Below, one piece after another: positions 17,000-26,372 of a DNA stretch of 64,000 bases. The stretch's first letter is position 1. Each line of letters begins with the position of its first letter. The stretch is from contig NZ_JAULSC010000018.1 in NCBI RefSeq assembly GCF_030518195.1, positions 1-64,000 on the forward strand, in the 5' to 3' direction. The notes under the pieces are model-generated. The model was not told where the DNA came from. It worked only from the letters and a program-made list of their open reading frames with translations, and did not search any database. This DNA comes from Nocardioides cremeus. Its GTDB lineage: Bacteria; Actinomycetota; Actinomycetes; Propionibacteriales; Nocardioidaceae. The translations under genes and the position numbers were made by a program.

Positions 17000-17728
17000 T
17001 CACCTGCGACCCCGGGGCCGCTGTTGACGACGCCCACGCCTAGATGCGCTGGTCTTGCGACCCGCCGCAGCGGCGTCGGGACGCTGCGGCGGCCACGATA
17101 CCGACGAGGGGTCGGCCCAAGCCACTCGCAGCACCCATGTCGCCTCCTCGAGCACCGACTCACCCAGACGCCCGATCTCAGGTGCCGCGCACCGCCAGGC
17201 TGCCAGGTCGCTCCGGGAGCGCTCGACCTCCTCGGTCACGGAGGAGCCCTTCATCGCCAGCAGCGCCCCCTCGGGGGCGACCAACGGCATCGACCAGCCC
17301 AGGAGCCGCTCCAGGGGAGCCACGGCCCGCGAGGTCACCACGTCGAAGCGCCGACGGCCGTGCACCTCCTCGGCGCGCGCCCGGACCACCTCCACCTGCT
17401 CGACCAGGCCGAGCTCGTCGACGACCTCGTCGAGGAACGTCGTGCGCCGCAGCAGCGGCTCGACCAGCGTCACCTGAACGTCGGGCCGGGCCAGCGCCAG
17501 CACCAGCCCGGGCAGGCCTGCGCCCGAGCCGATGTCGCACACGCTGACAGCCTGCGGCACCCACTCCGAGAGCACCGCGCTGTTCAGCACGTGCCGGTCC
17601 CAGAGTCGAGGCACCTCGCGGGGCCCGATGAGGCCACGCTCGACGCCGGCGCCGGCGAGCAGGGCGGCGTACCGCTCGACCAGCGGCAGCCGCTCGGACG
17701 GGAACACCCCCCGGGCCGCCTCGGGCAC
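17000..17728 (-). CDS. rsmG: 16S rRNA (guanine-N7)-methyltransferase RsmG (GidB)
   Basis: A 242-residue SAM-dependent methyltransferase that modifies a guanine near position 527 of 16S rRNA (E. coli numbering). The SAM motif VCDIGSGAGLPGLVLALARP, the VTLVEPLLRR acidic post-motif and FDVVTSRAVAPLERLLGW are all present. The last ~25 residues are Arg-rich and low in complexity, longer than most homologues. GTG 17728 lies 6 bases after a parS site. The classical partner mnmG is not here, as usual in actinobacteria. Confidence 0.93.
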   Translation of the reverse strand: MPEAARGVFPSERLPLVERYAALLAGAGVERGLIGPREVPRLWDRHVLNSAVLSEWVPQAVSVCDIGSGAGLPGLVLALARPDVQVTLVEPLLRRTTFLDEVVDELGLVEQVEVVRARAEEVHGRRRFDVVTSRAVAPLERLLGWSMPLVAPEGALLAMKGSSVTEEVERSRSDLAAWRCAAPEIGRLGESVLEEATWVLRVAWADPSSVSWPPQRPDAAAAGRKTSASRRGRRQQRPRGRR

Positions 17729-17734
17729 GGGGGG

Positions 17735-17750
17735 TGTTTCACGTGAAACG
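17735..17750. promoter_or_regulatory. parS site 3 (between rsmG and jag)
   Basis: TGTTTCACGTGAAACG matches 15 of 16 bases of the parS consensus. It sits between the rsmG start and the jag stop, giving three ParB loading sites within 1 kb. Confidence 0.9.
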
Positions 17751-17768
17751 GGGCCCGGGGGCCGGTCC

Positions 17769-18320
17769 TCACTCAGGGAGGATCACCACGTAGCGACGCG
17801 GCTCGACGCCCTCGGACTCCGAGGCCAGCCCGGCCGCGGCGACGGCGTCGTGCACCACCTTGCGCTCGAACGGGCTCATCGGGTCGAGGTCGACCCGGCG
17901 ACCGGACTCACGGACCTCGGCGCACTTCTCGGCCGCGAGCGCCTCGAGCTGGGTGCGCTTGTCGGCCCGGAACCCGGAGATGTCGAGCATCAGCCGCGAG
18001 CGCTCACCGGTCTCGCGGTAGACCGCCAGGCGGGTCAGCTCCTGCAGGGCGTCGAGGACCTCGCCCCGCGAGCCCACCAGCTGGGACAGGTCGGCGCCGA
18101 CGATCGACACGGCTGCCCGGTCGCCCTCGACGTCCATGTCGAGGTCGCCGTCGAGGTCGGCGATGTCGAGGAGCTCCTCGAGGTAGTCGGCCGCGATGTC
18201 GCCCTCGTTCTCGAGGCGCTCGACGCGCGAGCTGTCGCTCTCCCCGGCGGCGGGCGCGTCGGCCTGCTCCTGGTCGGGGGTCACGTCCTGGGTCACGTCC
18301 TGGGTCACGTCCTGGGTCAC
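17769..18320 (-). CDS. jag: Jag/KhpB family RNA-binding protein (KH-R3H)
   Basis: A 183-residue protein with an acidic N-terminus, a KH domain (about 60-115; VSIVGADLSQLVGSRGEVLDALQ) and a C-terminal R3H-type domain (about 120-180; MSPFERKVVHDAV ending RRYVVILPE). Relatives bind RNA and affect cell envelope synthesis in Gram-positive bacteria. It is coupled to yidC by a 4-base overlap (GTG 18320). The first 14 residues come from a 12-base tandem repeat (TQDV units), so the N-terminus may be length-variable. Confidence 0.9.
   Translation of the reverse strand: MTQDVTQDVTQDVTPDQEQADAPAAGESDSSRVERLENEGDIAADYLEELLDIADLDGDLDMDVEGDRAAVSIVGADLSQLVGSRGEVLDALQELTRLAVYRETGERSRLMLDISGFRADKRTQLEALAAEKCAEVRESGRRVDLDPMSPFERKVVHDAVAAAGLASESEGVEPRRYVVILPE
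18278..18320. repeat. 12-base tandem repeat at the jag start
   Basis: The unit GGGTCACGTCCT occurs 3.6 times without mismatch (18278-18289, 18290-18301, 18302-18313, partial 18314-18320). It encodes repeated TQDV at the Jag N-terminus, and every unit offers an in-frame GTG start codon on the minus strand. Confidence 0.9.
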
Positions 18321-19321
18321 GAGGAACCTCCGTTGGTCGAGTCCGGCTTGGGGTTGCCGGCCTGCCGGCGCTGCTGCCGGGTCTGCTTCTTGGGCTGCTG
18401 GCGCTGCGCGGGGCGGCGCGGGGTCGGGGGAGCGGCCGGCTCGTCGACGGTGACGACGTCACCGTGCTTGACCGCCTTGGCCTGGTCGCGCTGCTGCTTG
18501 GCCTCGAAGGCCGGCGTCCCGGGCGCGGGGTTGTTGCGGATCACGTAGAACTGCTGGCCCATCGTCCACAGGTTGGAGGTGGTCCAGTAGAGGAGCACGC
18601 CGATCGGGAAGGCAACGCCACCGAGGCCGAAGGCGACGGGGAGCACGTAGAGCAGCAGCTTCTGCTGCTGGGCGTAGGGGCCGGACAGCGCGTCGGCCGG
18701 CATGTTCTTGCTCATCAGCTGGCGCTGGGTGAAGAACGTGGTGGCGGTCATCGCCAGCACCAGGACCAGCGCCAGGAACATCACGCCCGGGTCGCCACCG
18801 CCCTCACGCCAGATGCCGGCCTGCCAGAAGCTGTCGGCGATCGGGATCTGCCCGAAGATCTTGGCCTCGCCGAACTGTCGGGCGAGGTCCTCGGTCAGGA
18901 AGCCGTGCGCGGTCTGCTTCTTGGCCGCCTGGTCGAGCAGCCGGAAGAGGGTGAAGAAGATCGGCATCTGCAGCAGCAGCGGCAGGCAGGACGCGAACGG
19001 GTTGGTGCCCGAGTCCTTGTAGAGCTTCATCGTCTCCTGGGCGAGACGCTCCCGGTCGTGGCCGTACTTCTTCTGCAGCTCCTTGACCTTGGGCTGGATC
19101 AGCTGCATGTTGCGGCTGGCCTTGATCTGCTTGACGAACAGCGGGATCAGCAGCGCGCGGATGACCAGGGTCAGTCCCACGATGGAGAGCACCCACGACA
19201 TGCCGCCGGCGGGGTCGAGACCGAGCATCTCGAACAGCTTGTGCCAGCCGATCAGGATGCCCGAGATGGCGTAGTAGAGCGGCGTCGCGATGAAGCCGAA
19301 GATGTCGCCGATGATGCCCAC
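18317..19321 (-). CDS. yidC: Membrane protein insertase YidC
   Basis: A 334-residue Oxa1-family insertase. The first membrane segment is near the N-terminus (IFGFIATPLYYAISGILIGW); the conserved core includes GLTLVIRALLIPLFVKQIKA with the hydrophilic-groove Arg, LPLLLQMPIFFTLFRLL, and LPVAFGLGGVAFPIGVLLYWTTSNLWT. The C-terminal tail is Lys/Gln/Pro-rich and may bind ribosomes. As usual outside Gram-negatives, there is no large periplasmic domain. GTG 19321 starts 3 bases after the yidD stop. Part of the rpmH-rnpA-yidD-yidC-jag operon. Confidence 0.96.
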   Translation of the reverse strand: MGIIGDIFGFIATPLYYAISGILIGWHKLFEMLGLDPAGGMSWVLSIVGLTLVIRALLIPLFVKQIKASRNMQLIQPKVKELQKKYGHDRERLAQETMKLYKDSGTNPFASCLPLLLQMPIFFTLFRLLDQAAKKQTAHGFLTEDLARQFGEAKIFGQIPIADSFWQAGIWREGGGDPGVMFLALVLVLAMTATTFFTQRQLMSKNMPADALSGPYAQQQKLLLYVLPVAFGLGGVAFPIGVLLYWTTSNLWTMGQQFYVIRNNPAPGTPAFEAKQQRDQAKAVKHGDVVTVDEPAAPPTPRRPAQRQQPKKQTRQQRRQAGNPKPDSTNGGSS

Positions 19322-19324
19322 CGA

Positions 19325-19621
19325 TCAGGCTCCTTGCTGGGTCGAGTGCGGAGAGGGTGCGGGGCTGCTGCGTGCGGGAGGTTCCTCACCCGGTGGTGAG
19401 GAGCCCCGCGCGGGCGGCACCGGGTCGTAGCCCCCGGCCGCCCAGGGGTGGCAGCGGCCGACGCGCCGGGTGGCCAGCCACGTGCCCCTCAGACTGCCAT
19501 GCACCTGCACGGCCTCGAGGGCGTACGCCGAGCACGAGGGGTGGTAGCGGCAGACCTGGCCGTAGATCGGGCTCACCACGGCGCGGTAGAGCCGCAGCAG
19601 CGCGACCAGCACGTGCTTCAC
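19325..19621 (-). CDS. yidD: Membrane protein insertion efficiency factor YidD
   Basis: A 98-residue small protein with the family core at 1-68: [14 protein letters not shown], then [15 protein letters not shown] with two of its conserved Cys, and [17 protein letters not shown] with the third. The last ~25 residues are Pro/Ser-rich and unconserved. It assists YidC-dependent insertion at the inner membrane face. GTG 19621 overlaps the rnpA stop by 4 bases. Confidence 0.95.
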   Translation of the reverse strand: MKHVLVALLRLYRAVVSPIYGQVCRYHPSCSAYALEAVQVHGSLRGTWLATRRVGRCHPWAAGGYDPVPPARGSSPPGEEPPARSSPAPSPHSTQQGA

Positions 19622-19953
19622 GGCTGCACCCGGCGCAGGCAGCGGTCGAGGTCGGCCCCCAGGTCGGCGTACGACGCCGTGGCAGCGGCCGGAAGTGCCC
19701 GGACCACGAGCACAGCAGAGCCCGGGAGCGTCGAGACGTGCTCCCGGGCCAGGTGTCGCAGGCGGCGCTTCACGCGGTTGCGGGCCACGGCGTTGCCCAC
19801 GGCCTTGCTCACCACGAAGCCGATGCGCAGCCCGCTGTCGTCGTCTCCGACCAGCAGGTGCGTCACCAGCGTCCGTGACCCGGCGCGCCGACCGCCGCGT
19901 GAGGCGGCTCGGAATTCCGAGCCGTCACGCAGACGGTGGGCGGCGGGGAGCAA
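19618..19953 (-). CDS. rnpA: Ribonuclease P protein component
   Basis: The protein subunit of RNase P, which processes tRNA 5' ends. The RNA-binding signature is [25 protein letters not shown], quoted in parts: [15 protein letters not shown] and [16 protein letters not shown] 19953 (read as [16 protein letters not shown]) is chosen because it gives the conserved N-terminus and 111 residues, and leaves 19 bases to the rpmH stop. The frame stays open to 20034, but that overlaps rpmH. A TTG start is unusual here. Confidence 0.9.
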   Translation of the reverse strand: MLPAAHRLRDGSEFRAASRGGRRAGSRTLVTHLLVGDDDSGLRIGFVVSKAVGNAVARNRVKRRLRHLAREHVSTLPGSAVLVVRALPAAATASYADLGADLDRCLRRVQP

Positions 19954-19972
19954 CGGCCGAGGGGGCCGTCGC

Positions 19973-20110
19973 TCAGACCGAGATGCTCTTGCGGCCCTTG
20001 CGGCGCCGCTGGTTGAGGATCGCGCGGCCGGCACGGGTGCGCATGCGCAGGCGGAAGCCGTGCACCTTGTGGCGGCGGCGGTTGTTCGGCTGGTACGTAC
20101 GCTTGCTCAC
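19973..20110 (-). CDS. rpmH: 50S ribosomal protein L34
   Basis: A 45-residue, very basic ribosomal protein ([35 protein letters not shown]). GTG 20110 gives the standard length; GAAAGAGAA upstream is a plausible ribosome-binding site. It is the first gene of the leftward rpmH-rnpA-yidD-yidC-jag-rsmG-parAB series, facing away from dnaA. Confidence 0.97.
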   Translation of the reverse strand: MSKRTYQPNNRRRHKVHGFRLRMRTRAGRAILNQRRRKGRKSISV

Positions 20111-20661
20111 GGCTGATGTTCTCTTTCGCTGGACGTCTGTGCAGTGTCGACCCGGCCAGGACGAAGGGGTCTCCCCGCCTGCGGCGCAGGTTGTGCCCGT
20201 GCGCGGACGCACGGTCGGTGTCGCCCTTCGGCTGGCACCGCCCACCCACGACGCAGGCCCCGCGGGTGCGGGGTTCGGCGTGGACATGCGGCACCAGTCG
20301 ACATCGAGTGACCGGCCAACGGTACGCGCGCGACGAGACCAGGGTCAAACCCTCGCCGTCGGCCTGTGCACCAACCCCGCAAACCTGTGGACAACGTCTT
20401 GCTGGTCCCCGTGGCCGGGGGTTAGGTTCGAGGACGTCGAGGAGCCTCTCGACCGACGGGAGCCGGGCCCGGGAAACACCCTCGCCGGCCCCCCTGTCAC
20501 CCGCTCGCAAGAGCGCTGACCTGCAGCGATGCATCTCGGCGCAGCGTGAGCGCGCTAACCGCAGCCCGGGGCAGCACCGCCCCGAACGCCCCGCTCACAG
20601 CCTGTGGAAAAGCCTGTGGATCGAGGTGGCCCCCAGAACGGACCAGGCAGGAGATCCACTC
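20111..20661. other. rpmH-dnaA intergenic region (left part of the origin region)
   Basis: These 551 bases hold no gene. They must carry the divergent rpmH and dnaA promoters. Visible elements are a hairpin with 7-bp arms CCGTGCG/CGCACGG (20197-20214), a DnaA box TGTGGACAA (20386-20394), a candidate dnaA promoter just after it, and two weaker boxes close to dnaA: TGTGGAAAA (20603-20611) and TGTGGATCG (20615-20623). The dnaA frame is open throughout, but codon use and conservation do not support coding. Confidence 0.7.
20386..20428 (+). promoter_or_regulatory. Candidate dnaA promoter with an upstream DnaA box
   Basis: TTGCTG (20399-20404), an 18-base spacer and TAGGTT (20423-20428) form a plausible sigma-70-type promoter. 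The DnaA box TGTGGACAA (20386-20394) ends 4 bases before the -35, a position suited to autoregulation by DnaA. The leader to the GTG start would be about 230 bases. Confidence 0.45.
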
Positions 20662-22104
20662 GTGGAGGACAGCAGCTCGGAGCTCGGGAACGCGTGGGCC
20701 AGCGTGCTCGCGGACCTGCAGCCCAACCAGCGGGCCTGGCTGCGTGCCAGCGAGCCGGTGACCCTGCACGGCAACACCGCGATCGTGGCCGTGCCCAACG
20801 ACTTCACTCGCAACCAGCTCGAGGGCCGGCTGCGCGGCCAGCTGGAGGACGCCCTCACGGTGCGCTTCGGGCGCGAGATCCGGATCGCGGTGACGGTGAA
20901 CCCCGAGCTCGACGAGAGCGTCGCCGCCGAGCCCGGGCCCGAGGCCGTCGGTGATCAAGGTCGATATGTCGACATGTCGCCCCCGGTGCCGGCGGAGCCC
21001 GTCGAGGTCCCGCGGCAGCAGGTCCCCGACGAGCGGGGCGCCCCCGCACCGGCGGCCAGCGCCCTCGAGACGCGCCTCAACCCCAAGTACACGTTCGAGA
21101 CGTTCGTCATCGGCTCCTCCAACCGCTTCCCCCACGCCGCCGCGGTGGCCGTGGCCGAGGCACCGGGCAAGGCCTACAACCCGCTGCTCGTCTACGGCGA
21201 CTCCGGGCTGGGCAAGACCCACCTGCTGCACGCCATCGGGCACTACGTCCGCTCGCTCTACAACGGCGCCAAGGTGCGCTACGTGTCGAGCGAGGAGTTC
21301 ACCAACGAGTTCATCAACGCGATCCGCGACGACCGGCAGGACCGCTTCAAGCGCCGCTACCGCGACGTCGACGTGCTGCTCATCGACGACATCCAGTTCC
21401 TGGAGGGCAAGACCCAGACCCAGGAGGAGTTCTTCCACACCTTCAACACGCTGCACAACGCCAACAAGCAGATCGTGCTGACCTCCGACCGGCCGCCCAA
21501 GCGCCTCGAGGCCCTCGAGGACCGGCTGCGCAACCGCTTCGAGTGGGGCCTGATCACCGACGTCCAGCCCCCCGACCTCGAGACCCGCATCGCCATCCTG
21601 CGCAAGAAGGCCGCGATGGACCGGCTCACCGCGCCGCCCGACGTGCTCGAGTTCATCGCCTCCAAGATCCAGACCAACATCCGTGAGCTGGAGGGCGCGC
21701 TGATCCGGGTCACGGCCTTCGCGAACCTCAACCGCCAGGAGGTCGACATGACCCTGGCCGAGATCGTGCTCAAGGACCTGATCCCCGAGGGCGGCGAGCC
21801 CGAGATCACCGCCGGGCTGATCATCGCCCAGACGGCCGCCTACTTCGGGCTGGCCATCGACGAGCTCACCGGCCCCAGCCGCGGGCGGCACCTGGTGATG
21901 GCCCGCCAGATCGCGATGTACCTGTGCCGCGAGCTGACCGAGCTGTCGCTGCCCAAGATCGGCGCGCAGTTCGGCAACCGTGACCACACGACCGTGATGT
22001 ACGCCGACCGCAAGATCAACCAGCTGCTCGCCGAGCGCCGCGCGGTCTTCAACCAGGTCAGCGAGCTCACCAACCGGGTCAAGCTGCAGGCCCGCCAGGG
22101 CTGA
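20662..22104 (+). CDS. dnaA: Chromosomal replication initiator DnaA
   Basis: A 480-residue initiator. Domain I is at 1-75 ([20 protein letters not shown]), domain II is a Pro-rich linker of about 60 residues, domain III is AAA+ with Walker [10 protein letters not shown] (179-187), Walker B LLIDDIQF (about 240) and the conserved NRFEWGL, and domain IV ends with the DNA-binding motif [19 protein letters not shown] 20662 has GGCAGGAGA upstream and gives the conserved N-terminus. It unwinds the origin next to it and probably regulates its own gene. Confidence 0.97.
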   Translation: MEDSSSELGNAWASVLADLQPNQRAWLRASEPVTLHGNTAIVAVPNDFTRNQLEGRLRGQLEDALTVRFGREIRIAVTVNPELDESVAAEPGPEAVGDQGRYVDMSPPVPAEPVEVPRQQVPDERGAPAPAASALETRLNPKYTFETFVIGSSNRFPHAAAVAVAEAPGKAYNPLLVYGDSGLGKTHLLHAIGHYVRSLYNGAKVRYVSSEEFTNEFINAIRDDRQDRFKRRYRDVDVLLIDDIQFLEGKTQTQEEFFHTFNTLHNANKQIVLTSDRPPKRLEALEDRLRNRFEWGLITDVQPPDLETRIAILRKKAAMDRLTAPPDVLEFIASKIQTNIRELEGALIRVTAFANLNRQEVDMTLAEIVLKDLIPEGGEPEITAGLIIAQTAAYFGLAIDELTGPSRGRHLVMARQIAMYLCRELTELSLPKIGAQFGNRDHTTVMYADRKINQLLAERRAVFNQVSELTNRVKLQARQG

Positions 22105-22490
22105 TCCCCGACCCCGTGCCGGCGTCGGTGCCTGTGGAGGAACCACGTCCGGGGGTACGAACTACACGGGGAGGATCTGTGGAACCGCAGCACCGGGGCC
22201 GGCACGACGACTCCCGGGTGCACACGCCGACGCCGCTCGTCCGGATCCTCCTCCACACCCCCTGTGCACGACGATCGAGCGTGCTGACCTGCACCTATCC
22301 ATCTCCTCCACAGATTCCACCGTTGCTATGACTCCTACGGACCTCCATCAAGGTCACGAGACCCGTCAACTCCTCCCAGGCCCCCTCCCTGGGGAAAACG
22401 CCCCGGGCCTCCCGACGGCGCCGCCCTCGTGGCAGGATTCGTCTCCCACCGCCCGCTGACCGCGCCCGCCTCGAAGAAGGACTCCCCACC
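22105..22490. other. Probable oriC (dnaA-dnaN intergenic region)
   Basis: This 386-base gap occupies the usual actinobacterial oriC position. It contains several DnaA-box-like 9-mers: TGTGGAGGA (22133-22141), TGTGGAACC (22178-22186), TCCTCCACA twice (22249-22257 and 22304-22312) and CTATCCATC (22295-22303). All are degenerate relative to TTATCCACA/TTGTCCACA. I see no strongly AT-rich unwinding element; the least GC-rich stretch is 22309-22360. The dnaN ribosome-binding site (GAAGAAGGA) is at the end. Assignment is mostly by position. Confidence 0.7.
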
Positions 22491-23630
22491 GTGAAGTTCC
22501 GCGTCGAACGTGACGTGCTCGCCGACGCCGTCGCGTGGGCAGCCCGCAGCCTCCCGGTCCGACCCAGCGTGCCCGTGCTCGCCGGTCTGCTGGTCGAAGC
22601 CACCGACCAGGGCCTGGTCCTGTCGACCTTCGACTACGAGACCTCGGCGCGCGCCACCCTGCCCGCGGAGGTCTCCGACGAGGGCCGGGCGCTCGTCAGC
22701 GGCCGCCTCCTGGCCGACATCTGCCGCAGCCTGCCCGCCAAGCCGGTCGAGATGGTGCTCGACGGGGCCCGGGTCTCGCTCACCTGCGGATCCGCGCGGT
22801 TCAGCCTGCAGACGATGCCGGTCGAGGACTACCCGTCCCTGCCCGAGATGCCGGCCGCGACCGGCACCGTGCAGAGCGACGTGTTCGCCCACGCCGTCGC
22901 TCAGGCCGTCACCGCGGCCGGTCGCGACGACATGCTCCCGGTGCTCACCGGCGTGCGCATCGAGATCGACGGCTCGTCGATCTCGCTGCTGGCCACCGAC
23001 CGCTTCCGGCTCTCCCAGCGCGAGCTCGGCTGGGACCCGCGCACACCCGACGAGTCGATGGCCGCGCTGGTGCCGGCCAAGGTGCTCGGCGACACCGCCA
23101 AGTCGCTGACCGCCGGCAGCGAGGTCACGATCGCCCTGGCCGCCAGCGGCTCGGGCGAGGGCATCATCGGCTTCGAGGGCGCGGCCGGCGGCGGGATCCG
23201 TCGTACGACGACGCGGCTGCTCGACGGCGAGTTCCCCAAGGTCCGCAGCCTCTTCCCCAGCGAGCACCTGACGGTGGCGAAGGTCGACAAGGCGGCGCTG
23301 ATCGAGTCGGTCAAGCGCGTCTCGCTGGTCGCCGAGCGCAACACCGCGGTCCAGCTCGCCTTCAGCGAGGGCGTGCTGACCCTCGACGCCGGCTCCGGCG
23401 ACGAGGCGCAGGCCTCCGAGTCGATCGAGGCCGACGTCGACGGCGAGGCCCTGACCACCGGGTTCAACCCCCAGTTCCTGCTCGACGGCCTGACCGCGAT
23501 CGACGAGTCGGTCGTCGAGCTGGCCTTCACCCAGGCCTCCAAGCCCGTGGTGATCAGCGGCTCGCCCGCCGAGGGAGACACCGACCCCGGCTTCCGCTAC
23601 CTGCTGATGCCGCGACGCCTGCTCTCGTAG
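22491..23630 (+). CDS. dnaN: DNA polymerase III beta subunit (sliding clamp)
   Basis: A 379-residue ring-forming processivity clamp with the three-fold domain repeat. N-terminal MKFRVERDVLADAVAWAARSLP, the second-domain LPVLTGVRIEIDG and LLATDRFRLSQRE, and C-terminal GFRYLLMPRRL are characteristic. GTG 22491 follows GAAGAAGGA. It holds polymerase III on DNA and recruits many partners. Located after oriC in the canonical order. Confidence 0.97.
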   Translation: MKFRVERDVLADAVAWAARSLPVRPSVPVLAGLLVEATDQGLVLSTFDYETSARATLPAEVSDEGRALVSGRLLADICRSLPAKPVEMVLDGARVSLTCGSARFSLQTMPVEDYPSLPEMPAATGTVQSDVFAHAVAQAVTAAGRDDMLPVLTGVRIEIDGSSISLLATDRFRLSQRELGWDPRTPDESMAALVPAKVLGDTAKSLTAGSEVTIALAASGSGEGIIGFEGAAGGGIRRTTTRLLDGEFPKVRSLFPSEHLTVAKVDKAALIESVKRVSLVAERNTAVQLAFSEGVLTLDAGSGDEAQASESIEADVDGEALTTGFNPQFLLDGLTAIDESVVELAFTQASKPVVISGSPAEGDTDPGFRYLLMPRRLLS

Positions 23631-23688
23631 GCCCGCGCACCACGCAGACCGACCACCCGCAGACCGGCCCCACAGCAAGGAGCGCACC

Positions 23689-24606
23689 ATGGACATCGGA
23701 CTCGTCGGACTCGGCAAGATGGGCGGCAACATGCGCACCCGTCTGCGCAACGCCGGCCACACCGTCGTCGGCTTCGACCTCGATCCCGAGCGACGCGACG
23801 TCGACAGCCTCGAGGCGATGGTCGAGGCGCTGCCCTCGCCCAAGGTCGTGTGGGTGATGGTCCCCTCCGGCAAGGTCACCCAGGACACCGTCGACGCGCT
23901 GGGCGAGCTGCTCGGCGAGGGCGACCTGGTGATCGACGGCGGCAACTCGCGCTGGACCGACGACCAGGCGCACGCCGCCCAGCTCGGCGAGAAGGGCATC
24001 GGCTTCGTCGACTGCGGCGTCTCCGGCGGGGTCTGGGGCCTCGAGAACGGCTACGCGCTGATGTACGGCGGCAGCGCCGAGGACGTCAAGACCGCCCAGC
24101 CGATCTTCGACGCGCTCAAGCCCGAGGGCGACTTCGGGGCGGTGCACGCCGGCAAGGTCGGCGCCGGGCACTTCTCCAAGATGGTGCACAACGGCATCGA
24201 GTACGCCGTGATGCAGTCCTACGCCGAGGGCTGGGAGCTGCTGCAGGCCGTCGACGTCGTCGACAACACCACCGAGGTCTTCCGCTCCTGGCGGGAGGGC
24301 ACCGTGATCCGCTCGTGGCTGCTCGACCTGCTGGTCGGCGCCCTCGACGACGACCCGGGCCTGGCCTCCATCGCGGGCTACGCCGACGACTCGGGCGAGG
24401 GCCGCTGGACCGTCGAGGCCGGCATCGAGAACGCTGTGGCCACCCCGGCCATCACCGCGGCGCTCTACGCGCGCTTCGTCTCGCGCCAGGACGACTCCCC
24501 GGCCATGAAGGCGGTGGCCGCCATGCGCAACCAGTTCGGTGGCCACGCGGTCAAGGGCGTGGAGAAGTCCGGCGGCGAGCCCGGCCCGGAACCCGACCTG
24601 GCATGA
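23689..24606 (+). CDS. gnd: 6-Phosphogluconate dehydrogenase, decarboxylating (short form)
   Basis: A 305-residue enzyme of the short GND family, clearly shorter than the ~470-residue enterobacterial form. It has the dinucleotide-binding [12 protein letters not shown] at the N-terminus, [11 protein letters not shown], the catalytic segment [19 protein letters not shown], and [18 protein letters not shown] with its conserved Lys and Asn. It makes ribulose-5-phosphate and CO2; short forms often prefer NAD. Its place between dnaN and recF is conserved in actinobacteria. ATG 23689 follows AAGGAG. Confidence 0.93.
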   Translation: MDIGLVGLGKMGGNMRTRLRNAGHTVVGFDLDPERRDVDSLEAMVEALPSPKVVWVMVPSGKVTQDTVDALGELLGEGDLVIDGGNSRWTDDQAHAAQLGEKGIGFVDCGVSGGVWGLENGYALMYGGSAEDVKTAQPIFDALKPEGDFGAVHAGKVGAGHFSKMVHNGIEYAVMQSYAEGWELLQAVDVVDNTTEVFRSWREGTVIRSWLLDLLVGALDDDPGLASIAGYADDSGEGRWTVEAGIENAVATPAITAALYARFVSRQDDSPAMKAVAAMRNQFGGHAVKGVEKSGGEPGPEPDLA

Positions 24607-24607
24607 C

Positions 24608-25807
24608 GTGCACGTCTCGCACCTGACCCTGCACGACTTCCGCTCCTACGCCTCGGCCGAGGTGGCGCTGGAGCCGGGTGCCACGGCGTTCATCGGCCGC
24701 AACGGCCAGGGCAAGACCAACCTGGTGGAGGCCATCGACTACCTCTCGCGGCTCTCCTCGCACCGGGTGGCCTCCGACGCACCGCTGGTGCGGGCGGGCG
24801 CGGACCAGGCGGTGGTGCGCGCCGCGGTGGTCCGCGACGGGCGTACGGCGGTGCTCGAGGTCGAGCTGAACCCCGGGCGCAGCAACCGGGCCCGGGTCAA
24901 CCGCTCCCCGCTGCCGCGGGCCCGCGAGATCATCGGGCTGGTGCGCACGGTCGTCTTCTCGCCCGAGGACCTCGTCCTGGTCAAGGGCGACCCGTCCGAC
25001 CGGCGGCGCTTCCTCGACGACCTGCTGGTGCTGCGCGCCCCCCGGCTGGCGGGGGTGCGCGCCGACTACGACCGGGTGCTGCGCCAGCGCAACTCGCTGC
25101 TCAAGACCGCGGGCCAGGCGCGGCGCGGATCCTCCTCGCAGGAGGGGGCGCTGGCCACCTTGTCGGTGTGGGACGACCACCTGACCCGGGTCGGGGGCGA
25201 GCTGCTCGCCGAGCGCATCGCCCTCGTCGACGCGCTGCGGCCCTACCTGGCCCGCGCCTACCAGAGCGTGGCGCGCGGCGCCGGCCGCGACGACGCCGAG
25301 CTGGAGTACCGCCCCAGCCTGGAGATCGACGGTGCCCGGTCGGCCGGTGAGCTCGCCGCGGCGCTGCTGGCCGAGGTGGAGCGCCGGCGCGGCGACGAGC
25401 TCGACCGCGGCGTCTCGCTGGTGGGTCCGCACCGCGACGACCTGCTGCTCAGCCTGGGCCACGGCGCGGGCGCCGGTGCGGGCCCCGGTGCCGGCCCTGA
25501 CGACGAGCCGCAGGCCCCGCCTCGGCTGCCGGTGAAGGGCTACGCCTCCCACGGCGAGTCCTGGTCCTTCGCGCTGGCGCTGCGACTGGCGTCGTACGAC
25601 CTGCTGCGCGACGACGGCGACGACCCGATCCTGATCCTCGACGACGTCTTCGCCGAGCTCGACACCGAGCGCCGCGAGCAGCTCGCCGACCTGGTGGCCG
25701 GCGCCGAGCAGGTGCTGGTGACCGCGGCGGTGGCCGCCGACGTGCCGAAGGCGTTGGCCGGGGTGCGCTACCTCGTGGGCGGCGGAGAGGTGCGTCGTGA
25801 GCCCTGA
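24608..25807 (+). CDS. recF: DNA replication and repair protein RecF
   Basis: A 399-residue SMC-like ATPase that loads RecA at gaps. Walker A is GRNGQGKTN (about 31-39), followed by LVEAIDYLS; the signature [16 protein letters not shown] and Walker [13 protein letters not shown] are near the C-terminus. A Gly/Ala/Pro insert ([15 protein letters not shown]) around 280-300 looks like a flexible loop. GTG 24608 lies 1 base after the gnd stop. It overlaps the DUF721 gene by 11 bases. Confidence 0.95.
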   Translation: MHVSHLTLHDFRSYASAEVALEPGATAFIGRNGQGKTNLVEAIDYLSRLSSHRVASDAPLVRAGADQAVVRAAVVRDGRTAVLEVELNPGRSNRARVNRSPLPRAREIIGLVRTVVFSPEDLVLVKGDPSDRRRFLDDLLVLRAPRLAGVRADYDRVLRQRNSLLKTAGQARRGSSSQEGALATLSVWDDHLTRVGGELLAERIALVDALRPYLARAYQSVARGAGRDDAELEYRPSLEIDGARSAGELAAALLAEVERRRGDELDRGVSLVGPHRDDLLLSLGHGAGAGAGPGAGPDDEPQAPPRLPVKGYASHGESWSFALALRLASYDLLRDDGDDPILILDDVFAELDTERREQLADLVAGAEQVLVTAAVAADVPKALAGVRYLVGGGEVRREP

Positions 25808-26372
25808 GGCCCCGGAGGGTTCACCGGGTGAGGAGCAGGAGCCGCCCGGGCAGCCCACCGAGGAGCAGGAGCACCGGGCCGACGGGCTCGACCTGGCCCG
25901 CCGCATCGCCCGGGCCACCGCGGGCGCGGGCGGGTCCCCGGCGCGACGCCGCAAGCCGCGACGCGCGGGGGGAGACACCTCCGGCAACAAGGGCTCCGGT
26001 TCGCACCCGGACGACCGCGACCCGCAGACCCTCGACGCGACCCTGGGCCGGCTGGTGGCCGACCACGGCTGGGAGCTCGACCTGCGGGTCCACGGCGTCT
26101 TCGGGCGCTGGGTGGAGATGGTGGGCGCCGAGGTGGCCGGGCACTGCACGCCCGAGTCGTTCGCCGACGGCCGGCTGGTGGTGCGCACCGACTCCACCGC
26201 CTGGGCCACCCAGCTGCGGCTGCTGGCGCCCTCCCTCGTACGCCGCCTCAACGAGGAGCTGGGCCACGGCACGGTGATCGTGATCGAGGTGCTCGGCCCG
26301 CACCTGCCCACCTGGCGCAAGGGCCCGCGCTCGGTGCGCGACGGGAGGGGCCCGCGCGACACCTACGGCTGA
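25797..26372 (+). CDS. DUF721 (DciA-like) protein
   Basis: A 191-residue protein. Residues 1-70 are low complexity (Pro/Glu, then basic); the conserved DUF721 domain is about 75-180, with [40 protein letters not shown] and [14 protein letters not shown]. Relatives called DciA load or operate the replicative helicase in bacteria without DnaC, which fits this replication-gene cluster. GTG 25797 overlaps recF, implying coupling. Confidence 0.88.
   Translation: MSPEAPEGSPGEEQEPPGQPTEEQEHRADGLDLARRIARATAGAGGSPARRRKPRRAGGDTSGNKGSGSHPDDRDPQTLDATLGRLVADHGWELDLRVHGVFGRWVEMVGAEVAGHCTPESFADGRLVVRTDSTAWATQLRLLAPSLVRRLNEELGHGTVIVIEVLGPHLPTWRKGPRSVRDGRGPRDTYG

Noticed and set aside
20116..20661. N-terminal extension of dnaA through the intergenic region
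   Set aside because: It contains DnaA boxes and a promoter-like sequence, has atypical codon use, and DnaA homologues begin at the GTG 20662 position.
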